64,000 nt of DNA from Streptomyces sp. ML-6 (lineage in GTDB: Bacteria > Actinomycetota > Actinomycetes > Streptomycetales > Streptomycetaceae): NCBI RefSeq assembly GCF_030116705.1, contig NZ_JAOTIK010000001.1:744001-808000 (forward strand). Reading direction: 5' to 3'. Made by a program: the position numbers and the translations under genes. The notes beneath the pieces were generated by a model, which saw only the letters and a program-made list of their open reading frames with translations, ran no database searches and was not told where the DNA came from. Below are positions 34,417 through 42,934 of this stretch, in pieces. Position 1 is the stretch's first letter. Every line of letters starts with the position of its first letter.

Positions 34417-35445
34417 ATGCGAATTGGTGTTCTCACCTCCGGCGGCGACTGCCCCGGCCTCAACGCCGTCATCCGTTCCGTCGTACATCGCGCGGTGGTC
34501 GACCACGGCGACGAGGTCATCGGCTTCCACGACGGGTGGAAGGGCCTGCTGGAGTGCGACTACCGCAGGCTCGACCTCGACGCGGTCGGCGGCATCCTCG
34601 CCCGCGGCGGCACGATCCTCGGCTCCTCCCGGGTCCAGCCCGCCCATCTGCGCGGCGGCGTCGAGCAGGCCCGGGGCCACGTCTCCGACCTCGGTCTCGA
34701 CGCGATCATCCCGATCGGCGGCGAGGGCACGCTGAAGGCGGCCCATCTGCTGTCCGAGGCGGGACTGCCGATCGTCGGTGTGCCCAAGACCATCGACAAC
34801 GACATCGCGTCCACCGACGTGACCTTCGGCTTCGACACCGCCGTCGGTGTCGCCACCGAGGCGCTCGACCGGCTCAAGACCACCGCCGAGTCCCACCAGC
34901 GGGTGCTCATCGTCGAGGTCATGGGCCGCCACACCGGCTGGATCGCCCTGCACTCGGGCATGGCGGCCGGTGCGCACGCCATCGTGGTGCCGGAGCGCCC
35001 CTTCGACATAGACGAGCTGACCGAGGTGGTCGGCAAGCGCTTCTCGGCCGGGAAGAAGTTCGCGATCGTGGTCGTCGCCGAGGGCGCGAAGCCGCGCGCG
35101 GGCTCGTCCATGGAGGTCGAGCAGGGCAGCAAGGACATCTACGGGCACGAGCGCTTCGCCGGCATGGCCACGCGGCTCTCCACCGAGCTGGAGCAGCGCC
35201 TGGGCAAGGAGGCCCGCCCGGTGATCCTCGGCCACGTGCAGCGCGGCGGCACGCCGACCGCGTACGACCGGGTGCTCGCCACGCGCTTCGGCTGGCACGC
35301 GGTGGAGGCCGCGCACCGCGGTGAGTTCGGCATGATGACGGCGCTGCGCGGCACGGACATCGTGATGGTGCCGCTGAACCAGGCCGTGGAGACCCTGAAG
35401 ACGGTTCCGACGGAGCGGTACGCCGAGGCGGAGTGCGTGCTCTGA
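34417..35445 (+). CDS. pfkA: 6-phosphofructokinase
   Basis: A 342-residue phosphofructokinase. Motifs are TSGGDCPGLN (8-16), GGEGT (101-105), PKTIDND (123-129) and MGRHTG. Gly104 indicates ATP as phosphoryl donor (pyrophosphate enzymes have Asp there), while Lys124 is the residue usually seen in pyrophosphate-type enzymes; this mixed pair is known in actinobacterial ATP-dependent PFKs. It makes fructose 1,6-bisphosphate in glycolysis. ATG at 34417 follows AAAGG about 11 nt upstream. A strong terminator lies 20 bases after the stop. Confidence 0.96.
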   Translation: MRIGVLTSGGDCPGLNAVIRSVVHRAVVDHGDEVIGFHDGWKGLLECDYRRLDLDAVGGILARGGTILGSSRVQPAHLRGGVEQARGHVSDLGLDAIIPIGGEGTLKAAHLLSEAGLPIVGVPKTIDNDIASTDVTFGFDTAVGVATEALDRLKTTAESHQRVLIVEVMGRHTGWIALHSGMAAGAHAIVVPERPFDIDELTEVVGKRFSAGKKFAIVVVAEGAKPRAGSSMEVEQGSKDIYGHERFAGMATRLSTELEQRLGKEARPVILGHVQRGGTPTAYDRVLATRFGWHAVEAAHRGEFGMMTALRGTDIVMVPLNQAVETLKTVPTERYAEAECVL

Positions 35446-35465
35446 GCGCCGCCCCGTCCCCGGAA

Positions 35466-35497
35466 CCGCCCCCGGCCGCAACCGCGGCCGGGGGCGG
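35466..35497 (+). terminator. Terminator of phosphofructokinase gene
   Basis: Perfect 14-bp stem CCGCCCCCGGCCGC/GCGGCCGGGGGCGG with an AACC loop, followed by TTCTACTC. Confidence 0.9.
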
Positions 35498-35556
35498 TTC
35501 TACTCTGGTCGGGACAACCGGCGCGAAACGGGGACGTCCCCAGCGGGAGTGAACAG

Positions 35557-36507
35557 ATGGACCACAGCGGGCACGGCATGAACATGGACCTGCCGCCGTT
35601 CACGCTGGGACGGGGGCTTCAATTCTCCGCCGACCCGTTCTTCCTCATCGGCTGTGTGCTGGGCCTGGCCCTGTACGGGTACGCCGTGGTGCGGCTGCGC
35701 AGACGCGGGGACGAGTGGCCGGTCGGCCGGATCGTCTTCTTCGTCGTCGGCGTGCTGAGCATCGCCCTGGTGATGTGCACCAAGCTGAACGACTACGGCA
35801 TGGTCATGTTCAGCGTGCACATGGTGCAGCACATGGTGATCAGCATGCTGTCGCCGATCCTGCTGCTGCTGGGGGCCCCGGTGACCCTGGCCCTGCGCGC
35901 GCTGCCGGTCGCCGGGCGCGGCCGCACCGGCCCGCGCGAGCTGCTGCTCATGCTGCTGCACAGCCGGTACATGAGGGTCATCACGCATCCGGCCTTCACG
36001 ATCCCGATCTTCATCGCCAGCCTGTACGCGCTGTACTTCACCCCGCTCTTCGACTTCCTGATGGGCTCGAAGACCGGCCACATCGCGATGATGGTGCACT
36101 TCCTCGCGGTCGGCCTGGTGTTCTTCTGGCCGATCATGGGCGTCGACCCGGGGCCGCACCGGCCCGGTTACGTCATGCGGATGCTGGAGCTGTTCGCCGG
36201 GATGCCGTTCCACGCGTTCTTCGGCATCGCGCTGATGATGGCGTCCACCCCGATGGTGGAGACGTACCAGCATCCGCCGGCCTCGCTCGGCATCGACGCG
36301 CTGAGCGACCAGAACTGGGCGGGCGGCATCGCCTGGGCCTTCAGCGAGATCCCGTCGGTGCTGGTGCTGATCGCGCTGGTCTTCCAGTGGTACCGCTCCG
36401 AGCAGCGGACGGCGAAGCGCTCCGACCGCGCGGCGGAGCGCAACGGGGACCAGGAGCTGGAGGCGTACAACGCCTATCTCGCCTCTTTGCAGGCGCGCGG
36501 ACGGTAG
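35557..36507 (+). CDS. ctaG: Cytochrome c oxidase assembly protein CtaG
   Basis: A 316-residue polytopic membrane protein of the CtaG/caa3-type assembly family with about seven helices and His/Met-rich segments at helix ends: N-terminal MDHSGHGMNMD, HMVQHMVISMLSP, GHIAMMVHFLAVG and MPFHAFFGIALMM. The His-Met clusters probably bind copper for insertion into cytochrome oxidase CuB. The C-terminal tail is cytoplasmic and charged. GGGAG precedes the ATG. A 52-residue membrane protein gene follows 66 bases later. Confidence 0.93.
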   Translation: MDHSGHGMNMDLPPFTLGRGLQFSADPFFLIGCVLGLALYGYAVVRLRRRGDEWPVGRIVFFVVGVLSIALVMCTKLNDYGMVMFSVHMVQHMVISMLSPILLLLGAPVTLALRALPVAGRGRTGPRELLLMLLHSRYMRVITHPAFTIPIFIASLYALYFTPLFDFLMGSKTGHIAMMVHFLAVGLVFFWPIMGVDPGPHRPGYVMRMLELFAGMPFHAFFGIALMMASTPMVETYQHPPASLGIDALSDQNWAGGIAWAFSEIPSVLVLIALVFQWYRSEQRTAKRSDRAAERNGDQELEAYNAYLASLQARGR

Positions 36508-36573
36508 CGGTGGGCATGCCTCAGGGGTGACGATGGCATCCACGGCCGTGCGGCCGACGAGGAGGGTGCGGGC

Positions 36574-36732
36574 ATGTCCGGATCCACGAAGACCATGGGA
36601 ATGCTCACGCTGGGAGCCCTGGTGGTGGTCACCGCGTACACGGTGGCACTGGGGAGCAGCGGCTGGCTCTGGTTCGGCTGGGTCGTGCTCGGCCTGATCA
36701 CGCTGGGGATGGCAGCGACCCGCGAGTCCTGA
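36574..36732 (+). CDS. 52-residue membrane protein
   Basis: A small protein with two hydrophobic helices (MLTLGALVVVTAYTVALG and GWLWFGWVVLGLITLGMAA) joined by a GSS turn and ending in charged TRES. A strong ribosome site (GAGGAGGG) lies 7 nt before the ATG. It follows ctaG on the same strand, so it may be co-transcribed and tied to cytochrome oxidase. Small two-helix proteins of this kind are common in Streptomyces; no function is known to me. Confidence 0.8.
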   Translation: MSGSTKTMGMLTLGALVVVTAYTVALGSSGWLWFGWVVLGLITLGMAATRES

Positions 36733-36860
36733 GGCGGCCCCGGGGGGCCATCGGATGCCGGATGCCGGGGCCTACGGGAAATCCGCCGAGGGCCCGGTGG
36801 CCCCCCCGCGCCTGCCGGGGTTGGTCGGCCCGGTGGGGCCCGGGCGCGACCGGCGGCCGT

Positions 36861-37976
36861 TCAGGCCACGAGCAGGCGGAGGCCGAGATCTGCCGCGTCG
36901 AGGTCTGCGAGGGCGCTGTTGCGCTCGGCCCACCGGCCGGATTCGAGGTCGTCGCCGAGGCTTCGTACCGCCCGTTGTTCGGCCTCCGGACCTACCCTCG
37001 TCCACACCGACATCGCGCGGCGCACGTGCTCCTCCAGATACGCCCCCGGTCGGCGCCAGTAAGCCTCGAACAGGCCGTCGGCGCAGTCCCACGGGACGGG
37101 GACCGGCTCGGCGCGGGCGCCGATCGCGTCGGCCATCCCGGCCAGCGAGGGAAATCCCGCGAGGACGGCGGCGAACTCGGGCAGGTAGTCCCGGGTGAGC
37201 CAGAACCGGTCCTGCCAGCCGGGCTCGTCGGTGTCGAACGTGAGCACCACCACCCGGCGGGCCACCCGCCGCATCTCGCGCAGCCCCGCCAGCGGGTCCC
37301 CCCAGTGGTGAACGGTGGAGACGGCCATCGCGGCGTCGAAGGACTGGTCCTCGAACGGCAGGTTCTCCGCGGCGGCGGCCACGCACGGCGCCGAGCCGGG
37401 GGGCCGGTGTCCCCGCATGACCGCCGATGGTTCCACCGCGGTCACGTCACGGCCGGCAGGCTCGTAGGAGCCGGTGCCGGCCCCGACGTTCAGCACCCTC
37501 TGCGCGTCCCCGAGCGCGTCCAGGATCTGTGCGGCGATCCGGGGCTCGGTCCGCCGGGTCGTGGTGTAGGCGCCGCCGATCGCGTCGTACAGCCGCGCAC
37601 CGAGCATCTCCAGTTGCTTCTCCGGTGTCACTGTCAGTCCCTTCGCCCGTGCCCCGAGTTCCCTGTCGATGGCCGCCACCATGGCATCGGCGCGGTCACG
37701 TCGCTCCAGCAGCAGGCCGCGCAGCCGGCGCAGGTGCGCGACCGCGTCGGTCGAGGAGTCGCCGACCAGTTCCGCGACCTCTCGCAGACCGAAGCCCAGC
37801 CGCCGGTAGGCCAGCACCTCCCGAAGCCGCTCCACGTCACGCGCCGAGTAGGCCCGGTATCCGGCCGCGGTCCGCGCCGAAGGGCGCACGAGCCCGATCT
37901 CGTCATAGTGATGCAGGGTGCGGACGGTCACGCCGGCCAGCCCTGCCACGCGTCCCACGGTCCAGTGATCTTCCAC
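36861..37976 (-). CDS. MerR regulator fused to SAM-dependent methyltransferase
   Basis: A 371-residue two-domain protein. Residues 5-75 are a MerR winged helix (WTVGRVAGLAGVTVRTLHHYDEIGLVRPSARTAAGYRAYSARDVERL) with a dimerisation coil to about 112. Residues about 150-300 are a class I methyltransferase: motif I VLNVGAGTG (161-169), acidic VEPS (181-184), and LPFEDQSFDAAMAVSTVHHW. In place of a usual MerR effector domain it has an enzyme fold, which could sense SAM or methylate a compound it detects. The GTG at 37976 is the likely start because a MerR-type promoter (19-bp spacer) ends exactly 7 nt upstream; the longer frame would be translated from upstream of that promoter. Confidence 0.9.
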   Translation of the reverse strand: MEDHWTVGRVAGLAGVTVRTLHHYDEIGLVRPSARTAAGYRAYSARDVERLREVLAYRRLGFGLREVAELVGDSSTDAVAHLRRLRGLLLERRDRADAMVAAIDRELGARAKGLTVTPEKQLEMLGARLYDAIGGAYTTTRRTEPRIAAQILDALGDAQRVLNVGAGTGSYEPAGRDVTAVEPSAVMRGHRPPGSAPCVAAAAENLPFEDQSFDAAMAVSTVHHWGDPLAGLREMRRVARRVVVLTFDTDEPGWQDRFWLTRDYLPEFAAVLAGFPSLAGMADAIGARAEPVPVPWDCADGLFEAYWRRPGAYLEEHVRRAMSVWTRVGPEAEQRAVRSLGDDLESGRWAERNSALADLDAADLGLRLLVA

Positions 37977-37983
37977 GGGTCCG

Positions 37984-38014
37984 ACTATGCGGCCTGACGT
38001 CACGTGAGGGTCAA
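37984..38014 (-). promoter_or_regulatory. MerR-type promoter with 19-bp spacer and dyad operator
   Basis: On the reverse strand: TTGACC (-35, 38014-38009), 19 bases, CATAGT (-10, 37989-37984), then 7 bases to the GTG. Spanning the spacer is the 17-base dyad CCTCACGTGACGTCAGG, of pattern CCT-N-ACGT-N-ACGT-N-AGG. Overlong 19-bp spacers with an operator between the boxes are the hallmark of MerR-activated promoters. Confidence 0.75.
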
Positions 38015-38040
38015 GGGCCGAGGTCGGTTCCTCCAGGTCC

Positions 38041-38076
38041 GGGCCGCCCCCGCCGCTCTCCCGGCGGGGGCGGCCC
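38041..38076 (-). terminator. Terminator downstream of phoD
   Basis: Perfect 15-bp stem GGGCCGCCCCCGCCG/CGGCGGGGGCGGCCC with loop CTCTCC, 44 bases past the phoD stop; it insulates the MerR promoter that follows. Confidence 0.88.
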
Positions 38077-38124
38077 ACTGCCCGCTCAGGCCCACTGCCC
38101 ACTCAGGCCCGCCGCCCGCTCAGG
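38074..38124. repeat. Three 17-bp tandem repeats at the phoD stop
   Basis: Units 38074-38090, 38091-38107 and 38108-38124 share CCCRCYGCCCRCTCAGG. The last unit includes the phoD stop codon (38120-38122). Confidence 0.85.
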
Positions 38125-39724
38125 CCTGCTGGATTCCGGGCCTGCCCGCCTCGGTCACGAAGGAGGTCCGGGTCGACACGGGTGCGCCGGGGGTGGTCAC
38201 GTACGGCAGGACCCGGAAGTCGGCCCGGCAGGTCTCCCGGGTCAACGCGCAACGCACGTATCCCCGCTGGAAGTTGGTGAACTTTATGTGCTCGTTGGCG
38301 GCGAGCAGCCTGGCTCCCGAGGGGTCCAGGTCCATCCCGTCCTTGCTGGTGGAGATGGACGAGCCGACGAACTCCACGCCGAGCGTGGGCGATTCCGGGT
38401 CGTCGAAGTCCCGCTTGAGGTCGGCGGCGAGGTGGCGGTGCATGTCGCCGGTGAGCACCACCGGGTTGTTCACGCTGCGGTCGGTGATCTCCTTGAACAG
38501 TCTCTGGCGCGCGTCCACGTAGCCGTCCCAGAAGTCCATCACGAAGGTCTGACCGGGGCCGGGGTCGGTGTCGACCTGGGTCACCGGGATCTGCTGGGAG
38601 ATCATGTTCCAGGTCGCGTCGGAGCGGCCGAGGCCGCGGTACAGCCACTGCTCCTGCTCGGGACCGAGGATGGTGCGGCCGGGGGTCAGCCGGTCGGCGC
38701 AGCCGGTCCTGGAGCCGTCGCCGCAGGGCTGGTCGTCGCGGAAGAGCCTGGTGTCGAGGATGTGGAAGGTGGCCATCCGCCCGTAGCGCAGGCTGCGGTA
38801 CATCCGTGTCCGGAAGCCGTTCGGGCGGTTCGGCAGCCGCAGCGGCAGGTGCTCGTAGTACGCCTGGAAGGCCGCCGCCGCCCGTTCGCGGAAGACCGCG
38901 GGGTCCTGGTCGGGTTCGGTGTCGACCTTGGACCTGTCGCGCGCCCAGTTGTCCTCGACCTCGTGGTCGTCCCAGACGACGGCGAACGGGTGGGCGCGGT
39001 GGGCGGCGATGAGGTCGGGGTCGAAGCGGTGCAGGGCGTGGCGGTTGCGGTACTGGGCGAGGTTCATCGGCTCGGGGCGCAGTTCGGCGGCGACGGGGAC
39101 GTTGCGCACGCCGCCCATGGCGTCGATGGGGTTCTCGTAGATGTAGTCGCCCAGGTGCAGGACCAGGTCGACGTCCTCCTCGGCGAGGTGCCGGTAGGCG
39201 GTGTAGAAGCCCTCGAACCACGCCTGGCAGGAGACGAAGGCGAAGCCGAGCTCCTTGGGCCGGCTGTGCGGCGGGGGCGCGGTGCGGGTGCGCCCCACGG
39301 GGCTGTGCACGCCGCCGGCCCGGAAGCGGTAGTAGTAGTGTCTGCCCGGCTGCAGTCCGGAGACCTCGACGTGGACGGAGTGGGCGAGTTCGGGCACCGC
39401 ACGGGTGCGTCCCCGGCGCACGACGGATCGGAAGCGTTCGTCGCGGGCGATCTCCCACTGCACGTCGACGGCGTACGGCGGCATGCCCCCGGCTCCGTCG
39501 GGGGCGAGGGGCTGGGGGGCGAGACGGGTCCACAGCACGACCCCGTCCGGCCACGGGTCGCCGGACGCGACCCCGAGGGCGAACGGGTCCTCGCGGAAGG
39601 GCGTGTCACCCCATGCCCTGCCCGCGGAGGCCCCGGCCGCGGCCAGGGCCAGGCCGATCGTTCCGCCGAGCATCATCCGTCTGCCGAATGCTCCGGTACC
39701 ACTTGACGCACTGTCCATCTGCAT
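38120..39724 (-). CDS. phoD: Alkaline phosphatase D (PhoD)
   Basis: A 534-residue Tat-exported phosphatase. The signal is GRRMMLGGTIGLALAAAGASAGRA. Metallophosphatase residues lie in FVSCQAWFEGF, LHLGDYIYENP, VVWDDHEVEDNW and VLTGDMHRHLAADL, which bind Fe and Ca in PhoD enzymes; ATWNMISQQIPVTQ and the C-terminal GVEFVGSSIS are also typical. It releases phosphate from mono- and diesters outside the cell. The ATG at 39724 has GAAGGGA about 11 nt upstream (a second ATG is two codons later). Upstream are TTCACC-like repeats that could be a PHO box, fitting induction at low phosphate. Confidence 0.94.
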   Translation of the reverse strand: MQMDSASSGTGAFGRRMMLGGTIGLALAAAGASAGRAWGDTPFREDPFALGVASGDPWPDGVVLWTRLAPQPLAPDGAGGMPPYAVDVQWEIARDERFRSVVRRGRTRAVPELAHSVHVEVSGLQPGRHYYYRFRAGGVHSPVGRTRTAPPPHSRPKELGFAFVSCQAWFEGFYTAYRHLAEEDVDLVLHLGDYIYENPIDAMGGVRNVPVAAELRPEPMNLAQYRNRHALHRFDPDLIAAHRAHPFAVVWDDHEVEDNWARDRSKVDTEPDQDPAVFRERAAAAFQAYYEHLPLRLPNRPNGFRTRMYRSLRYGRMATFHILDTRLFRDDQPCGDGSRTGCADRLTPGRTILGPEQEQWLYRGLGRSDATWNMISQQIPVTQVDTDPGPGQTFVMDFWDGYVDARQRLFKEITDRSVNNPVVLTGDMHRHLAADLKRDFDDPESPTLGVEFVGSSISTSKDGMDLDPSGARLLAANEHIKFTNFQRGYVRCALTRETCRADFRVLPYVTTPGAPVSTRTSFVTEAGRPGIQQA

Positions 39725-39801
39725 GAAACTCGTCCCTTCGTCGGGCGGAATTCCGTCCGGTACGAGCCGGGAGCGGCACGTGATTTCACGTCCGTCCATG
39801 T

Positions 39802-39819
39802 GGTAATCACAGGGTGAAT
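39802..39819 (-). promoter_or_regulatory. Candidate PHO box upstream of phoD
   Basis: On the reverse strand ATTCACC (39819-39813) is followed, one 11-bp period later, by GATTACC (39808-39802). PhoP sites in Streptomyces are 11-bp direct repeats of GTTCACC; the first unit matches 6 of 7 bases, the second 5 of 7. Confidence 0.35.
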
Positions 39820-39940
39820 ATCACAGGGAATCACGCGCCACAAGACCACCCACCGACGCCCGCAATACCGTTCACAGACGGCTAGTTGGGGCAACATCAC
39901 CCCTTTTCCGGGGCGACCGGGGGACAGGTCGGCAACACCC

Positions 39941-39969
39941 TTGACACCCCCCGGGGCGACTCATAGTCT
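39941..39969 (+). promoter_or_regulatory. Consensus promoter of the rhamnoside operon
   Basis: TTGACA (39941-39946), a 17-bp spacer, then TAGTCT (39964-39969): near-perfect vegetative sigma-70-like promoter. Transcription should start near 39976, leaving a leader of about 58 bases before the GTG at 40034. Confidence 0.8.
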
Positions 39970-39983
39970 CCACGCCACAGAAT

Positions 39984-39991
39984 TAACGTTA
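39984..39991. promoter_or_regulatory. Operator-like palindrome in rhamnoside operon leader
   Basis: TAACGTTA lies about 8-15 bases after the predicted transcription start, within an AT-rich patch (AATTAACGTTAGATT). A central CG in a short dyad suits LacI-family repressors, whose gene is not in this window. Confidence 0.4.
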
Positions 39992-40033
39992 GATTTCACA
40001 TCGGGAAATTCGGTGCGACGGAAGGACGTGCTC

Positions 40034-42934
40034 GTGTCCGGTTCCCCGGCAGCCGATCCGCCCGTCCCCCGACCCTTCGAAGGGGCGGCGCACAGCCGTT
40101 CCGGAACCACGACGCTGCGGCCCCACGCCCTGCGGTGCGAGCACCGCACCACCCCGCTGGGGATCGACGAGGCCGCGCCCCGGCTGTCCTGGCGGCTCGT
40201 GTCCGATCTCCGCGGCGACGATCCCGTGGCCCATCGGGTCCGGGTCGCCGAACGCGTCGAGGACCTGGACGGGGGTGGCCAACTCCTGTGGGACACCGGC
40301 CGGTTGGCAGCCCGCGGCGCGACGGCCGTGCAGTACGCCGGGCCGGCCCTGCCGCCCCTGACGCGCTGTCACTGGCGGGTGTCGGTGTGGCGGGCCGGGA
40401 CGGACGTCCCCGCCGAGGCCACGTCCTGGTTCGAGACGGCGTTCACCGGCGCCGCCCGGTGGCGGGCGTCGTGGATCGCCCACGAACCGGGCCCGGTGGA
40501 TGTCATGGACGCGCCCACCGAGGGCGAGTTCGCCCTCGACGACCACGGGCTCGCCCCGTGCCCGGTCCTGCGGCGCTCCTTCACCGCGTCGGCCGGCGCC
40601 CGGGCCCGGCTGTACGTCAGCGCGCGGGGGCTGTACGAGGTGCGGCTCAACGGCGTACGGGTCGGCGACGCCGAACTGGCACCCGGCTGGACGGACTACC
40701 GCCACCGGGTCCAGTACCAGACGTACGACGTGACCGGGTCGCTGCGCGACGGGGAGAACGTGCTGGCGGCCACCCTCGCCGACGGCTGGTGGAGCGGGTT
40801 CGTCGGCTTCGAACCGCGCCGGGCCGGGGCCCACTACGGCTCGTTCCCCCAGTTCCTGGCGGAACTCCGGATGACCGGTGCGGACGGCACCGAGGCCTCG
40901 GTGGTCACCGACGGGACCTGGCGCACCGCCACCGGGGCGGTGCGGCACGCGGATCTGCTGATGGGCGAGTGCCACGACCTGCGCCACGCGCGCGACGGCT
41001 GGGAGCTGCCCGGTTTCGACGACTCCGGCTGGTCCCCGGCCCTGGTCACGGACACCGACCACCGGCTGCTCGTGGCGTCCGTCGACGAGCCCGTGCGGGC
41101 GACGCGGGAGCTGCGCCCGCGCTCGGTCCGCCGCGTCCTGCCGGGCACCCATGTCGTCGACTTCGGCCAGAACATCGCCGGCCGGGTGCGGCTGAGGGTG
41201 GCCGGGCTCGCGGCCGGGGCCCGGGTGACGATCCGTCACGCGGAGGTCCTGGACGGGTCCGGGCAGCTGTACACGGCGAATCTGCGCACCGCCGCCGCGA
41301 CCGACGTGCTCGTCGGGGACGGGCGCGGGCCCGTCGTGTTCGAGCCGCGGTTCACGTACCACGGGTTCCGGTACGCCGGGATCAGCGGTCTGCCGGAGCT
41401 GTCCGAGGACGATGCGGTCGCCGTCGTCCTGCACAGCGACACCCCGTGGGCCGGGGAGTTCGACTGCTCGGACGCCGAGCTGCGGCGGCTCCACGACTGC
41501 GTGGCGTGGGGGCAGCGCTCGAACTTCGTCAGCGTGCCCACGGACTGTCCGCAGCGCGACGAGCGGCTCGGCTGGCTGGCGGACGCGCAGGTGTTCCTGC
41601 CCACCGCCGCGCTCAACGCGGACGTCGCCGCGTTCTTCACCAAGTGGCTGCGCGACATCGACGACGCCCGCACCCCGGACGGCGGATTCCCCAACGTCGC
41701 CCCGCGGCTCGTGGGGGTGGCCGACGAGGGCGCGCCCGGCTGGGGCGACGCGGGGGTGATCGTCCCGTGGCACCTGCACCGCGTCTACGACGATCCGCGC
41801 TTCCTCTCCCGGGCGCTGGACGGCATGTGCGCCTGGGTCGACCTGATCCGCCGTCACAACCCCGACCTGGTCTGGCGCCACCGGGTGGGCCCGCACTTCT
41901 CCGACTGGCTCGCCCCCGGCACCCCCACCCCGCGCGACGTCATCGCCACGGCGTACTTCGCGCACAGTGCCCGGCTCACCGCGAAGGCCGCCGGTGTCCT
42001 CGGGCACGAGGACACCGCCCGGCGGTACCACCGGCTGGCCGATGACGTCCGGCGCGTGTTCGCCGAGCGCTTCGTCACGGTCGACGACGCCGGGGCGGAC
42101 GGCCCCCGGGTGCGCGTCGCCGGGGACACCCAGACCGGTTACCTCGTCGCGCTCGCCTTCGAGCTGCTGCCCGACCGCCTGACCGGTGCCGCCGCCGCCC
42201 GGCTCGCCGAGCTCGTCGGTTCGGCCGGTCCCGCCCTGCTGACGGGTTTCCTCGGGGTCGCGCTCGCCGCCCCCGTCCTCGACGCCCACGGACACTCCGA
42301 CCTCGCCCACGCCCTCCTGCTGCGCGACGAGGTGCCGTCGTGGCGCTTCCCCCTGCGGCACGGCGCCACCACGATCTGGGAACGCTGGGACGGGTGGACG
42401 CCCGAGACGGGGTTCCGCGCCCCCTCGATGAACTCCTTCAACCACTACGCGCTCGGCTCGATCGGCGAATGGCTCTACCGGGGTGTCGCGGGGCTGGACC
42501 AGACGCCGGACTCCACGGGGTACCGGCGGCTGCTGATCCGGCCGCGGCCCGGCCCCCTCCGCCGCGCGAGCGCCCGCCACGAATCGGTCCGCGGCACCGT
42601 CGCGGTCTCCTGGGAACGGGATGAAGAAAGGATCATCCTGTGCGTACGGGTGCCGCCCGGCGCCACCGCCGACGTGTACGTGCCCACCACGGACCCCGGC
42701 TCGGTCCGCGAGTCGGGGGTGGCGCCGGGGGCCGGCGACCCCCATGTCGCACCGGTCGTGTCCGCCTCCGGCCAGGTGTTCCACCGCGTGTCCTCGGGCA
42801 CGTACCGCTTCACCGCCGCCTACGCTCCGACGGACGCCCTCTCCGGGGCGCCCGGCACGGTCCGGCCGTCGCCCGTCCCCGGCCTCGGCACATCGAACCC
42901 GCCCGTCCGTCAGCACGAGGAGGACACACCATGA
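40034..42934 (+). CDS. Alpha-L-rhamnosidase, GH78
   Basis: A 966-residue enzyme without signal peptide. Order: N-terminal beta domain (HALRCEHRTTPLGIDEAAPRLSWRL), a carbohydrate-binding-like domain (LYVSARGLYEVRLNGVRVGDAELAPGWTDY), then the (alpha/alpha)6 catalytic barrel with SVPTDCPQRDERLGWLADAQVF and FPNVAPRLVG, and a C-terminal beta domain. The PTDCPQRDERLGW segment is the GH78 fingerprint holding the acidic active-site residues. It removes terminal alpha-L-rhamnose from oligosaccharides or flavonoid glycosides, probably inside the cell after uptake. GTG 40034 has GGAAGG 8 nt upstream; an apparent start at 39941 is the promoter's TTG. Overlaps the next gene by ATGA. Confidence 0.93.
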   Translation: MSGSPAADPPVPRPFEGAAHSRSGTTTLRPHALRCEHRTTPLGIDEAAPRLSWRLVSDLRGDDPVAHRVRVAERVEDLDGGGQLLWDTGRLAARGATAVQYAGPALPPLTRCHWRVSVWRAGTDVPAEATSWFETAFTGAARWRASWIAHEPGPVDVMDAPTEGEFALDDHGLAPCPVLRRSFTASAGARARLYVSARGLYEVRLNGVRVGDAELAPGWTDYRHRVQYQTYDVTGSLRDGENVLAATLADGWWSGFVGFEPRRAGAHYGSFPQFLAELRMTGADGTEASVVTDGTWRTATGAVRHADLLMGECHDLRHARDGWELPGFDDSGWSPALVTDTDHRLLVASVDEPVRATRELRPRSVRRVLPGTHVVDFGQNIAGRVRLRVAGLAAGARVTIRHAEVLDGSGQLYTANLRTAAATDVLVGDGRGPVVFEPRFTYHGFRYAGISGLPELSEDDAVAVVLHSDTPWAGEFDCSDAELRRLHDCVAWGQRSNFVSVPTDCPQRDERLGWLADAQVFLPTAALNADVAAFFTKWLRDIDDARTPDGGFPNVAPRLVGVADEGAPGWGDAGVIVPWHLHRVYDDPRFLSRALDGMCAWVDLIRRHNPDLVWRHRVGPHFSDWLAPGTPTPRDVIATAYFAHSARLTAKAAGVLGHEDTARRYHRLADDVRRVFAERFVTVDDAGADGPRVRVAGDTQTGYLVALAFELLPDRLTGAAAARLAELVGSAGPALLTGFLGVALAAPVLDAHGHSDLAHALLLRDEVPSWRFPLRHGATTIWERWDGWTPETGFRAPSMNSFNHYALGSIGEWLYRGVAGLDQTPDSTGYRRLLIRPRPGPLRRASARHESVRGTVAVSWERDEERIILCVRVPPGATADVYVPTTDPGSVRESGVAPGAGDPHVAPVVSASGQVFHRVSSGTYRFTAAYAPTDALSGAPGTVRPSPVPGLGTSNPPVRQHEEDTP

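Noticed and set aside
37977..38102. N-terminal extension of the MerR-methyltransferase
   Set aside because: It would be translated from upstream of the 19-bp-spacer promoter and reads as low-complexity sequence through a terminator.
39941..40033. Upstream start for the GH78 gene at 39941
   Set aside because: That TTG is the -35 hexamer TTGACA of the operon promoter; GTG 40034 has a proper ribosome site.
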